Below are positions 6,981-13,647 of a stretch of DNA of 33,117 nucleotides, in pieces; within the stretch, counting starts at the first letter, position 1, and each line of letters begins with the position of its first letter. The notes under the pieces were generated by a model, which saw nothing but the letters and a program-made list of their open reading frames with translations, did not search any database and was not told the DNA's origin. The translations under genes and the position numbers were made by a program. Source of the DNA: Prevotella sp. (GTDB lineage Bacteria > Bacteroidota > Bacteroidia > Bacteroidales > Bacteroidaceae); assembly GCA_017475265.1 (NCBI GenBank), contig JAFVFY010000004.1, forward strand, positions 1 to 33,117, read 5' to 3'.

Positions 6981-7337
6981 ATGTCAAACTTCAAAATTCA
7001 TACGACAATGATACAAGCATTAGCAATCAGCAGCAGCACAGTAGTAAGGGCAACCGTTATCGCCCAGCGTACCAACAGTGAGGAAATCGGCATCATCAAG
7101 GCCATGATGATTGCACAGTTGAAAGAAAAACTCGCCAACGGTGTGGCTCACTTCATCTTCATCAAGAAGAACGGAGAAGTTCGTGAGGCTTGGGGAACTA
7201 CCAACCCTTCATTGTCAGCCAAGCACATCAACGGCAACGGTGTATCAAGAGAGGTGTATAAGACAACAGCCTACTTCGACATCGAAAAAGGTGGGTGGCG
7301 GTCACTCAGATGGGAGAGCATCGTTAAGGTGTTTTGA
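6981..7337 (+). CDS. WYL_2 / DUF2693-like Sm-fold protein
   Basis: 118 residues. The C-terminal 75 residues carry the pattern of the DUF2693 (WYL_2, Sm-like SH3 barrel) family: LANGVAHFIFIKKNGEVREA, WGTTNPSL, then TAYFDIEKGGWRSLRW. Family members are frequent in Bacteroidetes mobile elements and are thought to be regulatory or nucleic-acid binding; the exact role is unknown. The N-terminal 40 residues (Ser/Thr-rich, then IKAMMIAQLKEKL) look helical. It lies upstream of the recombinase gene and may be an element regulator. Confidence 0.65.
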   Translation: MSNFKIHTTMIQALAISSSTVVRATVIAQRTNSEEIGIIKAMMIAQLKEKLANGVAHFIFIKKNGEVREAWGTTNPSLSAKHINGNGVSREVYKTTAYFDIEKGGWRSLRWESIVKVF

Positions 7338-7343
7338 GGTCAA

Positions 7344-7400
7344 GGAGGGGTAACACCCTCCACCTCCAATGTACTCAAAAAATGGGGTGTACTCAAAAAA
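7344..7400 (+). promoter_or_regulatory. Hairpin and direct repeats upstream of recombinase
   Basis: Hairpin GGAGGG/CCCTCC (7344-7349, 7356-7361) without a clear T-tract, then direct repeats of TGTACTCAAAAAA (7370-7382 and 7388-7400), 18 nt apart. They may be binding sites for the recombinase or a regulator, or a weak terminator. Confidence 0.35.
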
Positions 7401-7469
7401 CTCAAATATATCTCTCAACAAGTTCAAAAAGTAATACGAAACGTGTTCACAGATTTATCAAAGATTAAT

Positions 7470-8105
7470 ATGAAAACAGCAGTTATCTACTCTCGCACAA
7501 GTTCAAGCGGTTATCAGCAGAATCGCCAAGACACATCAAGACAAGTGGCAGACCTCAAAGCGTATGCCAAGTATGCACAGATGGAGGTGGTGAAGGTGTA
7601 CGAGGAACATGTCAGCGGTGCAAGCAAACAGAAGCCTACACTTGTTGAGGCTATCGACTACTGCAAGCGTGAACATGTTGACACATTACTCGTCAGTGAG
7701 TTGAGCCGTGTGGGTCGTAACGCTTTCGAGGTACTTGCAACGGTGAAGGAGTTGGTGGATAACAAGATTAACTTGTTCATGCAGAAGGAACAGTTGACCC
7801 TACTCGATGAGAAGGGTGAGCCGACACTCTTTGCACCGATTATGATTGCCACTCTCTCAACATGTGCCCAGTTGGAGCGTGACAGCATCAGTTTTCGCCT
7901 CAACAGCGGACGCAAGCAGTACGTGGAGAATGGCGGTCAGTTAGGACGTAAGAAGGGCAGCACCAAAACGAAGGAGCAAAAGGAAAAGCAGTACAAAGAA
8001 GTGCTCACCTACCTACGCAAAGACTACTCCATCCGTGTGACTGCAAAGCTATGCAATGTCAGCGTTGCAACCGTTCAACGGCTCAAAACAGAGTTTGAAC
8101 TATGA
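7470..8105 (+). CDS. Serine recombinase (resolvase/invertase family)
   Basis: 211 residues from the ATG at 7470. The N-terminal catalytic domain shows VIYSRTSSSGYQQ (likely nucleophile S11), the Arg-containing LLVSELSRVGRN segment and LERDSISFRLNSGRK at the start of the long arm helix. The C-terminal helix-turn-helix (about 170-210, YSIRVTAKLCNVSVATVQRL) would bind DNA. The size fits small resolvase/invertases, which cut and rejoin DNA through a 5' phosphoserine. The element already has a tyrosine integrase, so this enzyme may resolve multimers or invert a segment. No invertible segment was found nearby. Confidence 0.85.
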   Translation: MKTAVIYSRTSSSGYQQNRQDTSRQVADLKAYAKYAQMEVVKVYEEHVSGASKQKPTLVEAIDYCKREHVDTLLVSELSRVGRNAFEVLATVKELVDNKINLFMQKEQLTLLDEKGEPTLFAPIMIATLSTCAQLERDSISFRLNSGRKQYVENGGQLGRKKGSTKTKEQKEKQYKEVLTYLRKDYSIRVTAKLCNVSVATVQRLKTEFEL

Positions 8106-8176
8106 CTAATAGCAAACAAATTGCAAAATTTTGGTAAATAATTCAATAGACAGAGCGTTCTTCCAGAAAAATTGCG

Positions 8177-8184
8177 TAAATTTG
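8177..8184 (+). promoter_or_regulatory. Promoter -7 box for leader RNA 2
   Basis: TAAATTTG matches TAnnTTTG. It stands at the same position relative to the RNA fold as the box at 2018-2025 in copy 1. Confidence 0.55.
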
Positions 8185-8189
8185 TGGCG

Positions 8190-8437
8190 CAGTTCTGAAA
8201 AGGGCTGTGACATATTAAGAAAGCGCATTTCGCTTATTCTGACCCTGTGAACTTGGACACTTCACAAGTTGGCCGAAAGGCTAATGTAATATCAGAATAG
8301 TGGGAAGGACGCTCTTCTTGGTTTGTATTCGTATAGTACGCAATACATCCAAGTGGGGTTTGTTCATTCTCCTTATCTGTATTACAAGGGAGTCCAAGCC
8401 CTACAGGGAAGATAGGGGATGGAGGCTCCACTTTTTT
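8190..8437 (+). ncRNA. Structured leader RNA, cassette copy 2 (candidate)
   Basis: Helices in order: AAGCG/CGCTT with a 5-nt loop (8221-8225, 8231-8235); ATTCTGA/TCAGAAT (8236-8242, 8292-8298) enclosing AACTTG/CAAGTT (8250-8255, 8265-8270) and GCC-GAAA-GGC (8272-8281, a GNRA tetraloop); a long arm CTTGG/CCAAG (8317-8321, 8349-8353) continued by TGTATT/AATACA and CGTA/TACG; CTCCTT/AGGGAG (8369-8374, 8387-8392); and a TGGA-GGC-TCCA hairpin with T6. No convincing ORF lies inside. The order and loop sizes match copy 1 while many bases differ. The terminal hairpin suggests either a separate RNA or attenuation before the VanZ-like gene. It is not recognisable to me as 6S, RNase P or tmRNA. Confidence 0.6.
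8420..8437 (+). terminator. Terminator or attenuator after RNA 2
   Basis: Short stem TGGA/TCCA (8420-8430), then C and six T (8432-8437). The weak stem may be extended by pairing with upstream GGAG segments. Confidence 0.45.
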
Positions 8438-8499
8438 ATATGCCCTATTCAATAACAATTAACCGCACTCACTGAGCCGAAGGTGCTGAAGTTGTTTGG

Positions 8500-8979
8500 A
8501 TGACTCAGTCATGCCGACATCGTACAAACAAGTGGGTCGCTTCTGAGGTTATCTTGGGAGTCGTTTTCCTTGTATGTGGTTGTGCTATCTACTTACTATT
8601 CAGAAGCAAGAGCCTCAACATCTATCAATGGTGTTCTGCATTGGGGTTATCCAGCAAGATTGACTCGCTCCGCAACAGTGTTCAAGGTTGGAACATATCG
8701 GAGTTCGTTAAGTTCAGTCTCCCAGATGGTTTGTACTGTGCCGCCTATATTCTTATCATTGATGCCATTTGGCATTATGACAATGGCGTGACCAAATACA
8801 TCGTAATTTCACTTGTTCCTTTTGTGACCATCAGCAGTGAGGTGTTACAATACTTTGGATTAGTCAAGGGGACATTCGACATATACGACCTTATTTGCTA
8901 TACGACACCACCAATGATTTATCTTATTTACATTTATAATTCATTCAAGTCAAACAAATTAAAAATTAAAAGATTATGA
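8500..8979 (+). CDS. VanZ-like membrane protein, cassette copy 2
   Basis: 159 residues with membrane segments at about 15-32, 75-92, 97-115 and 128-145. The SSEVLQYFGLVKGTFDIYDL segment keeps the VanZ-like E..Q...K/R..FD..D pattern. It aligns along its whole length with the 1275-1742 protein; FRSK, KFSLPDGLYCAAY and the GTFDI region are nearly identical while the N-terminus differs. Its stop overlaps the next start (ATGA), the same tight packing as in copy 1. It is preceded by leader RNA 2. Membrane location is well supported; activity is unknown. Confidence 0.75.
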   Translation: MTQSCRHRTNKWVASEVILGVVFLVCGCAIYLLFRSKSLNIYQWCSALGLSSKIDSLRNSVQGWNISEFVKFSLPDGLYCAAYILIIDAIWHYDNGVTKYIVISLVPFVTISSEVLQYFGLVKGTFDIYDLICYTTPPMIYLIYIYNSFKSNKLKIKRL

Positions 8980-9407
8980 AAAAGTATTTTATGACAGTCG
9001 CAACAGTGGCACTCTTTGCCATCGGTTTTGCAGCATCAGATGAAGAAAACAACGAGTCTCAACAGACCGAGCAGCAGCAAACTGAACAAACTGAACAGAA
9101 ACAAGAAACAGAAGCCGAGCGTCAAGCACGTGAGCAAAAAGAAGAAGCAGAACGACAAGCACGTGAACAAGCCGAAAAAGAGAACAAGAAAAAGGAAATT
9201 TTGGAACAAGCCCAAAAAGCAGGATACGAAAAGGGTTTCACTGTAGGTCCATCAAGTTACATAACGGATGACCCAAAGATTTATGCGAAATCGTATTATA
9301 CAAGTCGTTATGGTGCTCCAACAAGCAGCGAAGAAAAAGAATTGTATGAAGCATTTGTATCTATATACTTAGAGGCATACGAAGAAGGTCATAAAGCGCA
9401 GCAATAG
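8976..9407 (+). CDS. Small exported charged protein, cassette copy 2
   Basis: 143 residues. Signal segment (FMTVATVALFAIGFAASDEE), then a long Gln/Glu/Lys-rich helix with repeats (TEQQQTEQTEQ, AERQAREQKEEAERQAREQ) likely to form a coiled coil. The C-terminal domain has AGYEKGFTVG, YGAPTSSEEKELYEAF and YLEAYEEGHKA. The signal and C-terminal domain match the 798-1271 protein, but the middle does not, so the linker evolves freely. It overlaps the VanZ-like gene by 4 nt. Probably periplasmic or membrane-tethered; function unknown. Confidence 0.75.
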   Translation: MKKYFMTVATVALFAIGFAASDEENNESQQTEQQQTEQTEQKQETEAERQAREQKEEAERQAREQAEKENKKKEILEQAQKAGYEKGFTVGPSSYITDDPKIYAKSYYTSRYGAPTSSEEKELYEAFVSIYLEAYEEGHKAQQ

Positions 9408-9412
9408 GTAAT

Positions 9413-9544
9413 ATGAGTATCAAGAAAAAAATCCTTATTGGAATTATTATTGCACTGATAGTGATAATTGCAATTGTAGTATTAAACCCAACTCTTACTG
9501 AGTCTTTTATGAAAGGATTTCACGAGGGAATGAATGGGAAATAA
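9413..9544 (+). CDS. 43-aa single-span membrane peptide
   Basis: ATG at 9413, only 5 nt after the preceding stop. A basic start (MSIKKK) leads into one strongly hydrophobic helix (ILIGIIIALIVIIAIVVL) and a short tail, FMKGFHEGMNGK. The tail resembles the FIKGMNETM and YEEGHKA ends of the cassette's exported proteins, so it may be a shortened relative. It occupies the third position of the operon, which in copy 1 holds the radical SAM gene. A perfect terminator begins 8 nt after its stop, which supports it as the true operon end. Confidence 0.6.
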   Translation: MSIKKKILIGIIIALIVIIAIVVLNPTLTESFMKGFHEGMNGK

Positions 9545-9551
9545 TCAAATG

Positions 9552-9585
9552 AAACTGAGGTGGCCAACATCGGCTACCTCAGTTT
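9552..9585. terminator. Bidirectional terminator
   Basis: 10-bp perfect stem AAACTGAGGT/ACCTCAGTTT with an inner GCC/GGC, then GTTTT on the plus side. It lies between convergent genes and overlaps the stop codon of the 9574-10017 gene. Confidence 0.8.
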
Positions 9586-10017
9586 GTTTTCGAGTTCGGC
9601 TATCTCCTTATCGTACTTCGCCTGCTCTGCCTCGTACTCCTTCTGACGTTGTGAGCGTTGGAGTTTGAGACGTTCAAGATGCCTACGGTTGTTATCCTCG
9701 ACAAGTTTAACACACTTGTCACAGTAGGCATCTAACAAGTTACTGAAAGCCTTGATTTTCTTCTCGTCAGTCCAGAGTTTCTTGTCAACACACTCCAACC
9801 CTTCAAGTATCTCTCGGTACTGTTTGTAATACTCCAAGGCTTTAAGACGTTCACCCTTTTTTCCCTCGTTTATCTCTCTCATGTAGCGTTGACAGCACTT
9901 GTATCGACCATCTACATTCTCGATACGGTCAAGGTGTTCAACTTGTTCTTTACTAAGACTCTTGCACATGGTCTTAATCATGTGGAGTTTGTCATCCTGA
10001 GTTAATTTTGTACTCAT
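9574..10017 (-). CDS. Coiled-coil protein of unknown function
   Basis: 147 residues, soluble, highly charged and helical. The last 45 residues (NNRRHLERLKLQRSQRQKE, then YDKEIAELENKL) are a likely coiled coil. Four cysteines (MCKS, YKCCQRY, YCDKC region) could bind metal or form disulfides, but no known motif is complete. It lies between the cassette and the integrase, downstream of a 19-bp inverted repeat that may be its operator. No family recognised. Confidence 0.55.
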   Translation of the reverse strand: MSTKLTQDDKLHMIKTMCKSLSKEQVEHLDRIENVDGRYKCCQRYMREINEGKKGERLKALEYYKQYREILEGLECVDKKLWTDEKKIKAFSNLLDAYCDKCVKLVEDNNRRHLERLKLQRSQRQKEYEAEQAKYDKEIAELENKLR

Positions 10018-10057
10018 AATTTTAAGTTTTTTAAGTAATCAATATGTCAAAAAACAC

Positions 10058-10076
10058 TGTAAACAACATGTTTACA
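10058..10076. promoter_or_regulatory. Operator-like inverted repeat
   Basis: TGTAAAC-AACAT-GTTTACA, perfect 7-bp arms, about 40 nt upstream of the 9574-10017 start. Typical size for a dimeric repressor site. Confidence 0.45.
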
Positions 10077-10141
10077 TGTGCAAGAATATAGAAAAAATAT
10101 TTAAGTTCCAAATTTTCAGAGCACAAATTAACAAGTAAAGC

Positions 10142-10163
10142 CCAAATTTCCGAAGAAACTTGG
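10142..10163 (-). terminator. Integrase terminator
   Basis: Minus strand: stem CCAAGTTTC/GAAATTTGG with a TTCG tetraloop, 40 nt after the integrase stop, followed by a T-rich region (gctttacttgtt). Confidence 0.6.
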
Positions 10164-10202
10164 ACTTGTTCTGTGTTTTGCTTGCACAAGTGAGGGTTGA
10201 GG

Positions 10203-11534
10203 CTACTTGAAGAACTGTCGCATCAGTTGGGCGTTTTCCTCTCTCGTCACCTTGATATACTTCATGAAGTTTGCCTCGGTTGTGTGGCCAGTCAACTTCA
10301 TTATACTAATGGTGGGTGCTCCTTTGAGATAGAGGTTGGTGGCGAAACTCCTACGTGCCGTATGACACTTAATTAACTGATACTTCTTATACTTGATACT
10401 CGTCACCTTGCCGCCTCGATTCTCCTTGATGATTACTTCATCGTTAATCTCGGCAAGGCGGCCTAACTCCTTCAAATGCTGATTGAAATGTGATTTGTCA
10501 CGCATCTTGGGGAACTTACCTTCATACTTGGCGTACAGTTCCTTGATGTAGCGGTGCATGGGTATCTTTACCTTCTCGGAGGTCTTTTCTGTTACAACGG
10601 TAATAGTTGGCTCTGTAGCCTCAACGTCAAACAGAGCCTTCTCCAAGTGGTTGAGGTCGCTCTGTCTGAGCCCAGTCCAACAGCCTATTATAAAGAGGTC
10701 TCTCGTTTCCTCGATTGTACTCTTTGCGTCAATAACACCCTTACTTTTCAGCATGGGAATATCCAAGGCGTACAGACGTGATATTTCATCCTCAGTCAAG
10801 TAGATGTTATCCACCTCAACCGACTTGCTACGATACGACTTGTAGGTTTCATCTTTTATCAGCCCTTGACGTGCCGCCTCGTTGAGCCATACTTTCAGCA
10901 GCGAGAAAGAGGCTGGTATTGTATTATATCGGTAGTTCTTACTCGTATATGCCCAGTCCATGAACATTTCTTGAAATTTGAGGTCAAACACGGAGAAATC
11001 ATCTTTCAGATGCTTCTCAGCAAAGAAATCCTCATACCTTTTTAACACCGTCTTATGGTGTACGATGGTACGGTCAGCAATATAACGGCCAGTATGAGCA
11101 TCCACCTTCTTGTGCATGTTCTCCACGTATGAACGGAAGAACTTTAGCGGTGTGATAGCTTTCTTTTCTTCTTCTTCCTTCTCAGCCTCAACCAAATCTT
11201 CTATGGCTAACTTCACACGGTCTTTCACAAACTTGGGCGTACCGAAATAGGACTTGTCTTTGGGGTTGAGGTATATGTCGGCCATATACTTGTTAATGGC
11301 AGCATCCAAAGCATCCAAGAACTTGTTTACCTTACGACTCTCTCTATTGATACGGTCAGAGAACTCAGTCGAGACAATGCAACGTTGCTTCTCAACATTC
11401 CACGTCTTAACGTAAACCTTCTGTGTGGTCGAAATAGTCCACTTACCATTGAAGTAACCAATGACAACCACCAAGGATTTATCATCCTTCTTCGACTTCA
11501 AATTGTAATTGTAGTTTATCTCCTTCTTTGCCAT
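10203..11534 (-). CDS. Tyrosine recombinase (integrase)
   Basis: 443 residues, the usual length for Bacteroidetes integrases with an Arm-binding N-terminal domain, a SAM-like core-binding domain (about 127-235) and a catalytic domain. Active-site residues are visible: R290 (WTGLRQSD), K317 (TEKTSEKVKI), H391 and R394 (HTARRSFAT), H417 (TGHT) and the nucleophile Y426 (FMKY). It lies about 225 bp inside the guaA attachment site and most likely catalyses integration at guaA through a 3' phosphotyrosine. Transcribed away from guaA from the promoter at 11553-11584; terminator at 10142-10163. Confidence 0.93.
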   Translation of the reverse strand: MAKKEINYNYNLKSKKDDKSLVVVIGYFNGKWTISTTQKVYVKTWNVEKQRCIVSTEFSDRINRESRKVNKFLDALDAAINKYMADIYLNPKDKSYFGTPKFVKDRVKLAIEDLVEAEKEEEEKKAITPLKFFRSYVENMHKKVDAHTGRYIADRTIVHHKTVLKRYEDFFAEKHLKDDFSVFDLKFQEMFMDWAYTSKNYRYNTIPASFSLLKVWLNEAARQGLIKDETYKSYRSKSVEVDNIYLTEDEISRLYALDIPMLKSKGVIDAKSTIEETRDLFIIGCWTGLRQSDLNHLEKALFDVEATEPTITVVTEKTSEKVKIPMHRYIKELYAKYEGKFPKMRDKSHFNQHLKELGRLAEINDEVIIKENRGGKVTSIKYKKYQLIKCHTARRSFATNLYLKGAPTISIMKLTGHTTEANFMKYIKVTREENAQLMRQFFK

Positions 11535-11552
11535 AACTCACTAATTTTGGTG

Positions 11553-11584
11553 CAAAGGTACGAAATAAAATTGACACCACCAAA
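11553..11584 (-). promoter_or_regulatory. Integrase promoter
   Basis: Minus strand: -33 TTTG (11581-11584), 20 nt, -7 TACCTTTG (11553-11560), about 19 nt before the start codon. It adjoins the arm-site repeats, so integrase binding could repress its own gene. Confidence 0.7.
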
Positions 11585-11590
11585 TTTCGG

Positions 11591-11638
11591 TGGTCGCTGG
11601 TGGTCGTTTTTGGTGGTCGTTTTTGGTGGTCGTTTTTG
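11591..11638 (+). repeat. Tandem 13-bp repeats, candidate integrase arm sites
   Basis: TGGTCGTTTTTGG at 11601-11613 and 11614-11626, 12 of 13 bases at 11627-11638, and a partial unit at 11591-11600. A single identical copy lies near the left end (4377-4389). Confidence 0.7.
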
Positions 11639-11758
11639 ACGGTTTTGTACAAAACAACCACTACTTTGAAAATCAAACGATTACTCAAAATAGTGGTCTA
11701 AATAACTGATTTATAATAAATTTATAATATTCTTCTCAGTATTCAAAAGGATTTCAAA

Positions 11759-13450
11759 TTATTCCCATTCGATAGTTGCTGGTGGCTTTGAGGAGATGTC
11801 GTAACAGACGCGGTTGACGCCGCGAACCTTGTTGATGATTTCGTTGGAGACGCGGGCCATGAAGTCGTAGGGAAGATGTGCCCAGTCGGCAGTCATGGCA
11901 TCGGTGCTGGTGACGGCACGGAGGGCTACGGGATGCTCGTAGGTGCGCTCATCGCCCATGACGCCGACGCTGCGGACAGTGGAGAGGAGGATGGCACCTG
12001 CCTGCCACACCTTATTATATAATGTCTCACCATCGGTATCGACATACTCTCGGAGGCCACGGATGTAGATGTCGTCGGCATCCTGCAGGATGCGAACCTT
12101 CTCGGGGGTGATGTCGCCGAGGATGCGGACGGCAAGGCCGGGGCCGGGGAAGGGATGGCGGGTGATGAGGTGTTCGGGCATGCCGAGCTGACGGCCCACA
12201 CGGCGCACCTCGTCCTTGAAGAGCCACTTCAGGGGTTCGCAGAGCTGTAGGTTCATCTCCTTGGGCAGTCCGCCGACGTTGTGGTGACTCTTGATGACCT
12301 TTCCCGTGATGTTGAGGCTTTCGATGCGGTCGGGGTAAATGGTGCCTTGGGCAAGCCAACGATATTTACTATTTGACGATTTACGATTTACGGTTTGGCT
12401 GCGCGTTTCTTCGCAAGCGGCAGAGCCGAGTCCGATTTGGCTACGCGTTTCTTCGCCAGTCGATTCACAGTTTACCAGTTTTTGTGCCTCGGCGTTAAAC
12501 ACCTCGATGAAGTCGCGGCCTATGATTTTTCGCTTCTGCTCAGGGTCGGTGATGCCAGCGAGGTCGGCGAAGAACTTTTCCGATGCATCCACGCCGATGA
12601 CGTTGAGGCCGAGACCACGGTAGTCGTCCATGACCTGACGGAACTCGTTCTTGCGCAGCATGCCGTGGTCTACGAAAATACAGGTGAGGCGGTCGCCGAT
12701 GGCGCGGTTGAGGAGCACGGCAGCCACGGAGGAGTCCACGCCGCCAGAGAGGCCGAGGATGACGCGGTCGTCGCCTAATTGTTCCTTCAGCTCCTTCACG
12801 GTGGTGTCGACGAACGAGGCGGCACTCCACTCCTGGCGCGAGCCGCAGATGTCGACCACGAAGTTCTTCAGAAGCTGCTTGCCCTGAGCGGTATGATAGA
12901 CCTCGGGGTGGAACTGGACGGCCCAGACAGATTTGCAATTTGACAATTTACAATTTACGATTTCCTCTCCGCTACTGAAGGCTGCGTACTTCACGTCCTT
13001 GGTGGAGGCGATACACTTGAAGCCGTTGGGGATGGCGGTGATGGTGTCGCCGTGGCTCATCCACACCTGAGAACCTTTCTCGAAACCACGGAAGAGGGGG
13101 TTGTCGAGGTCGATAGTCTCCAGATGTGCACGGCCATACTCGCGGCTGTCGGCCTTTTCCACACGACCGCCCAGGGTGTGGCTGATGAACTGCGCACCGT
13201 AGCAGATGCCCAGCACGGGCACTCGTCCCACGAACTGTGAGAGGTCTACCTGGAAAGCTTCGGGGTCGTGGACGCTATAGGGAGAACCGGAGAGGATGAC
13301 GCCGATGATGTCGCCGGATTGCAAATCCTGCTCAACGGTCGAAAACTTGTTGTAGGGCAGGATTTCGCAGAAGGTGTCCAGCTCTCGCACGCGGCGACCG
13401 ATGAGCTGGGTGGTCTGCGAACCGAAGTCGAGGATGATGATTTTCTGCAT
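11759..13450 (-). CDS. guaA: GMP synthase (glutamine-hydrolysing)
   Basis: 563 residues; the family is usually about 510-525. It converts XMP to GMP using ATP and glutamine. The N-terminal class I amidotransferase has GICYGAQ (nucleophile C83) and the His-Glu pair in QFHPEVYHT (H181, E183). The ATP pyrophosphatase domain has the P-loop [10 protein letters not shown] (about 233-241), and the conserved end reads PPATIEWE. The extra length comes from two inserts that translate chromosomal repeats: about 10 residues ([10 protein letters not shown], 165-174) just before the catalytic His strand, and about 37 residues (326-362, including two EETRSQ units) before LAQGTIYPD. The frame stays open across both. 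The guaA element is inserted at its 3' end. Confidence 0.95.
   Translation of the reverse strand: MQKIIILDFGSQTTQLIGRRVRELDTFCEILPYNKFSTVEQDLQSGDIIGVILSGSPYSVHDPEAFQVDLSQFVGRVPVLGICYGAQFISHTLGGRVEKADSREYGRAHLETIDLDNPLFRGFEKGSQVWMSHGDTITAIPNGFKCIASTKDVKYAAFSSGEEIVNCKLSNCKSVWAVQFHPEVYHTAQGKQLLKNFVVDICGSRQEWSAASFVDTTVKELKEQLGDDRVILGLSGGVDSSVAAVLLNRAIGDRLTCIFVDHGMLRKNEFRQVMDDYRGLGLNVIGVDASEKFFADLAGITDPEQKRKIIGRDFIEVFNAEAQKLVNCESTGEETRSQIGLGSAACEETRSQTVNRKSSNSKYRWLAQGTIYPDRIESLNITGKVIKSHHNVGGLPKEMNLQLCEPLKWLFKDEVRRVGRQLGMPEHLITRHPFPGPGLAVRILGDITPEKVRILQDADDIYIRGLREYVDTDGETLYNKVWQAGAILLSTVRSVGVMGDERTYEHPVALRAVTSTDAMTADWAHLPYDFMARVSNEIINKVRGVNRVCYDISSKPPATIEWE
11760..11773 (-). other. attR core within guaA 3' end
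   Basis: 14-bp direct repeat partner of 4312-4325. It encodes the Ile-Glu-Trp-Glu end of GuaA, a conserved target that stays functional after integration. Confidence 0.85.
12368..12470. repeat. Word-repeat and GGCTGCGC insert in guaA
   Basis: Units of gatttac, then two copies of a 21-nt block starting tttggct(g/a)cgcg (about 12394 and 12435). Translated in frame. Confidence 0.7.
12931..12963. repeat. Word-repeat insert in guaA amidotransferase domain
   Basis: Units of aatttac/aatttgac inserted in frame between conserved strands. Confidence 0.65.
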
Positions 13451-13456
13451 GTTTAA

Positions 13457-13647
13457 GCCCCCTAAGTTAGGGGGATGGGGGTCTGAACGCGAGCTCCCTA
13501 AGTTAGAGAGTTGGGGGTCTGAACGCCCTTCGTGTCTTTCCCATTAATTGTTAATAATTATATTACTGAGAGTCTGTTCAGACCCCTAAATCCCCTTACT
13601 AAGGGAACTTTGGCTTGTTCAGACCCCCTGCCCCCTAACTTAGGGGG
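13457..13647. repeat. Cluster of GC palindromes upstream of guaA
   Basis: CCCCCTAA-G-TTAGGGGG (13458-13474) and CCCCCTAA-C-TTAGGGGG (13631-13647), with two degenerate copies between them and recurring GGGGTCTGAAC in both orientations. It fills the gap between the nucleotidyltransferase gene and guaA and reaches the nucleotidyltransferase stop codon. No promoter box was found in it. Confidence 0.75.

Larger units (their letters stand above)
4312..11773. mobile_element. Integrative element at the guaA 3' end
   Basis: Bounded by the direct repeat TATTCCCATTCGAT at 4312-4325 and 11760-11773; the second copy encodes the last codons of guaA. A tyrosine integrase lies beside the guaA end. The 13-mer TGGTCGTTTTTGG lies just inside both ends (4377-4389; three tandem copies at 11601-11638). 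Cargo: TV-Pol-like polymerase, NUMOD3 protein, small unknown proteins, WYL_2-like protein, serine recombinase, RNA/VanZ-like cassette and a coiled-coil protein. No relaxase, type IV secretion or phage structural gene was recognised. The interior lacks the GC palindromes and word arrays common in the flanks, as expected for a recent arrival. Confidence 0.85.

Noticed and set aside
8234-8458. 74-aa minus-strand ORF
   Set aside because: It lies entirely across the candidate structured RNA, lacks a recognisable domain and has no promoter; probably chance.
7470-9544. Invertible cargo segment controlled by the serine recombinase
   Set aside because: No matching inverted repeats were found flanking the VanZ-like cassette or other genes.
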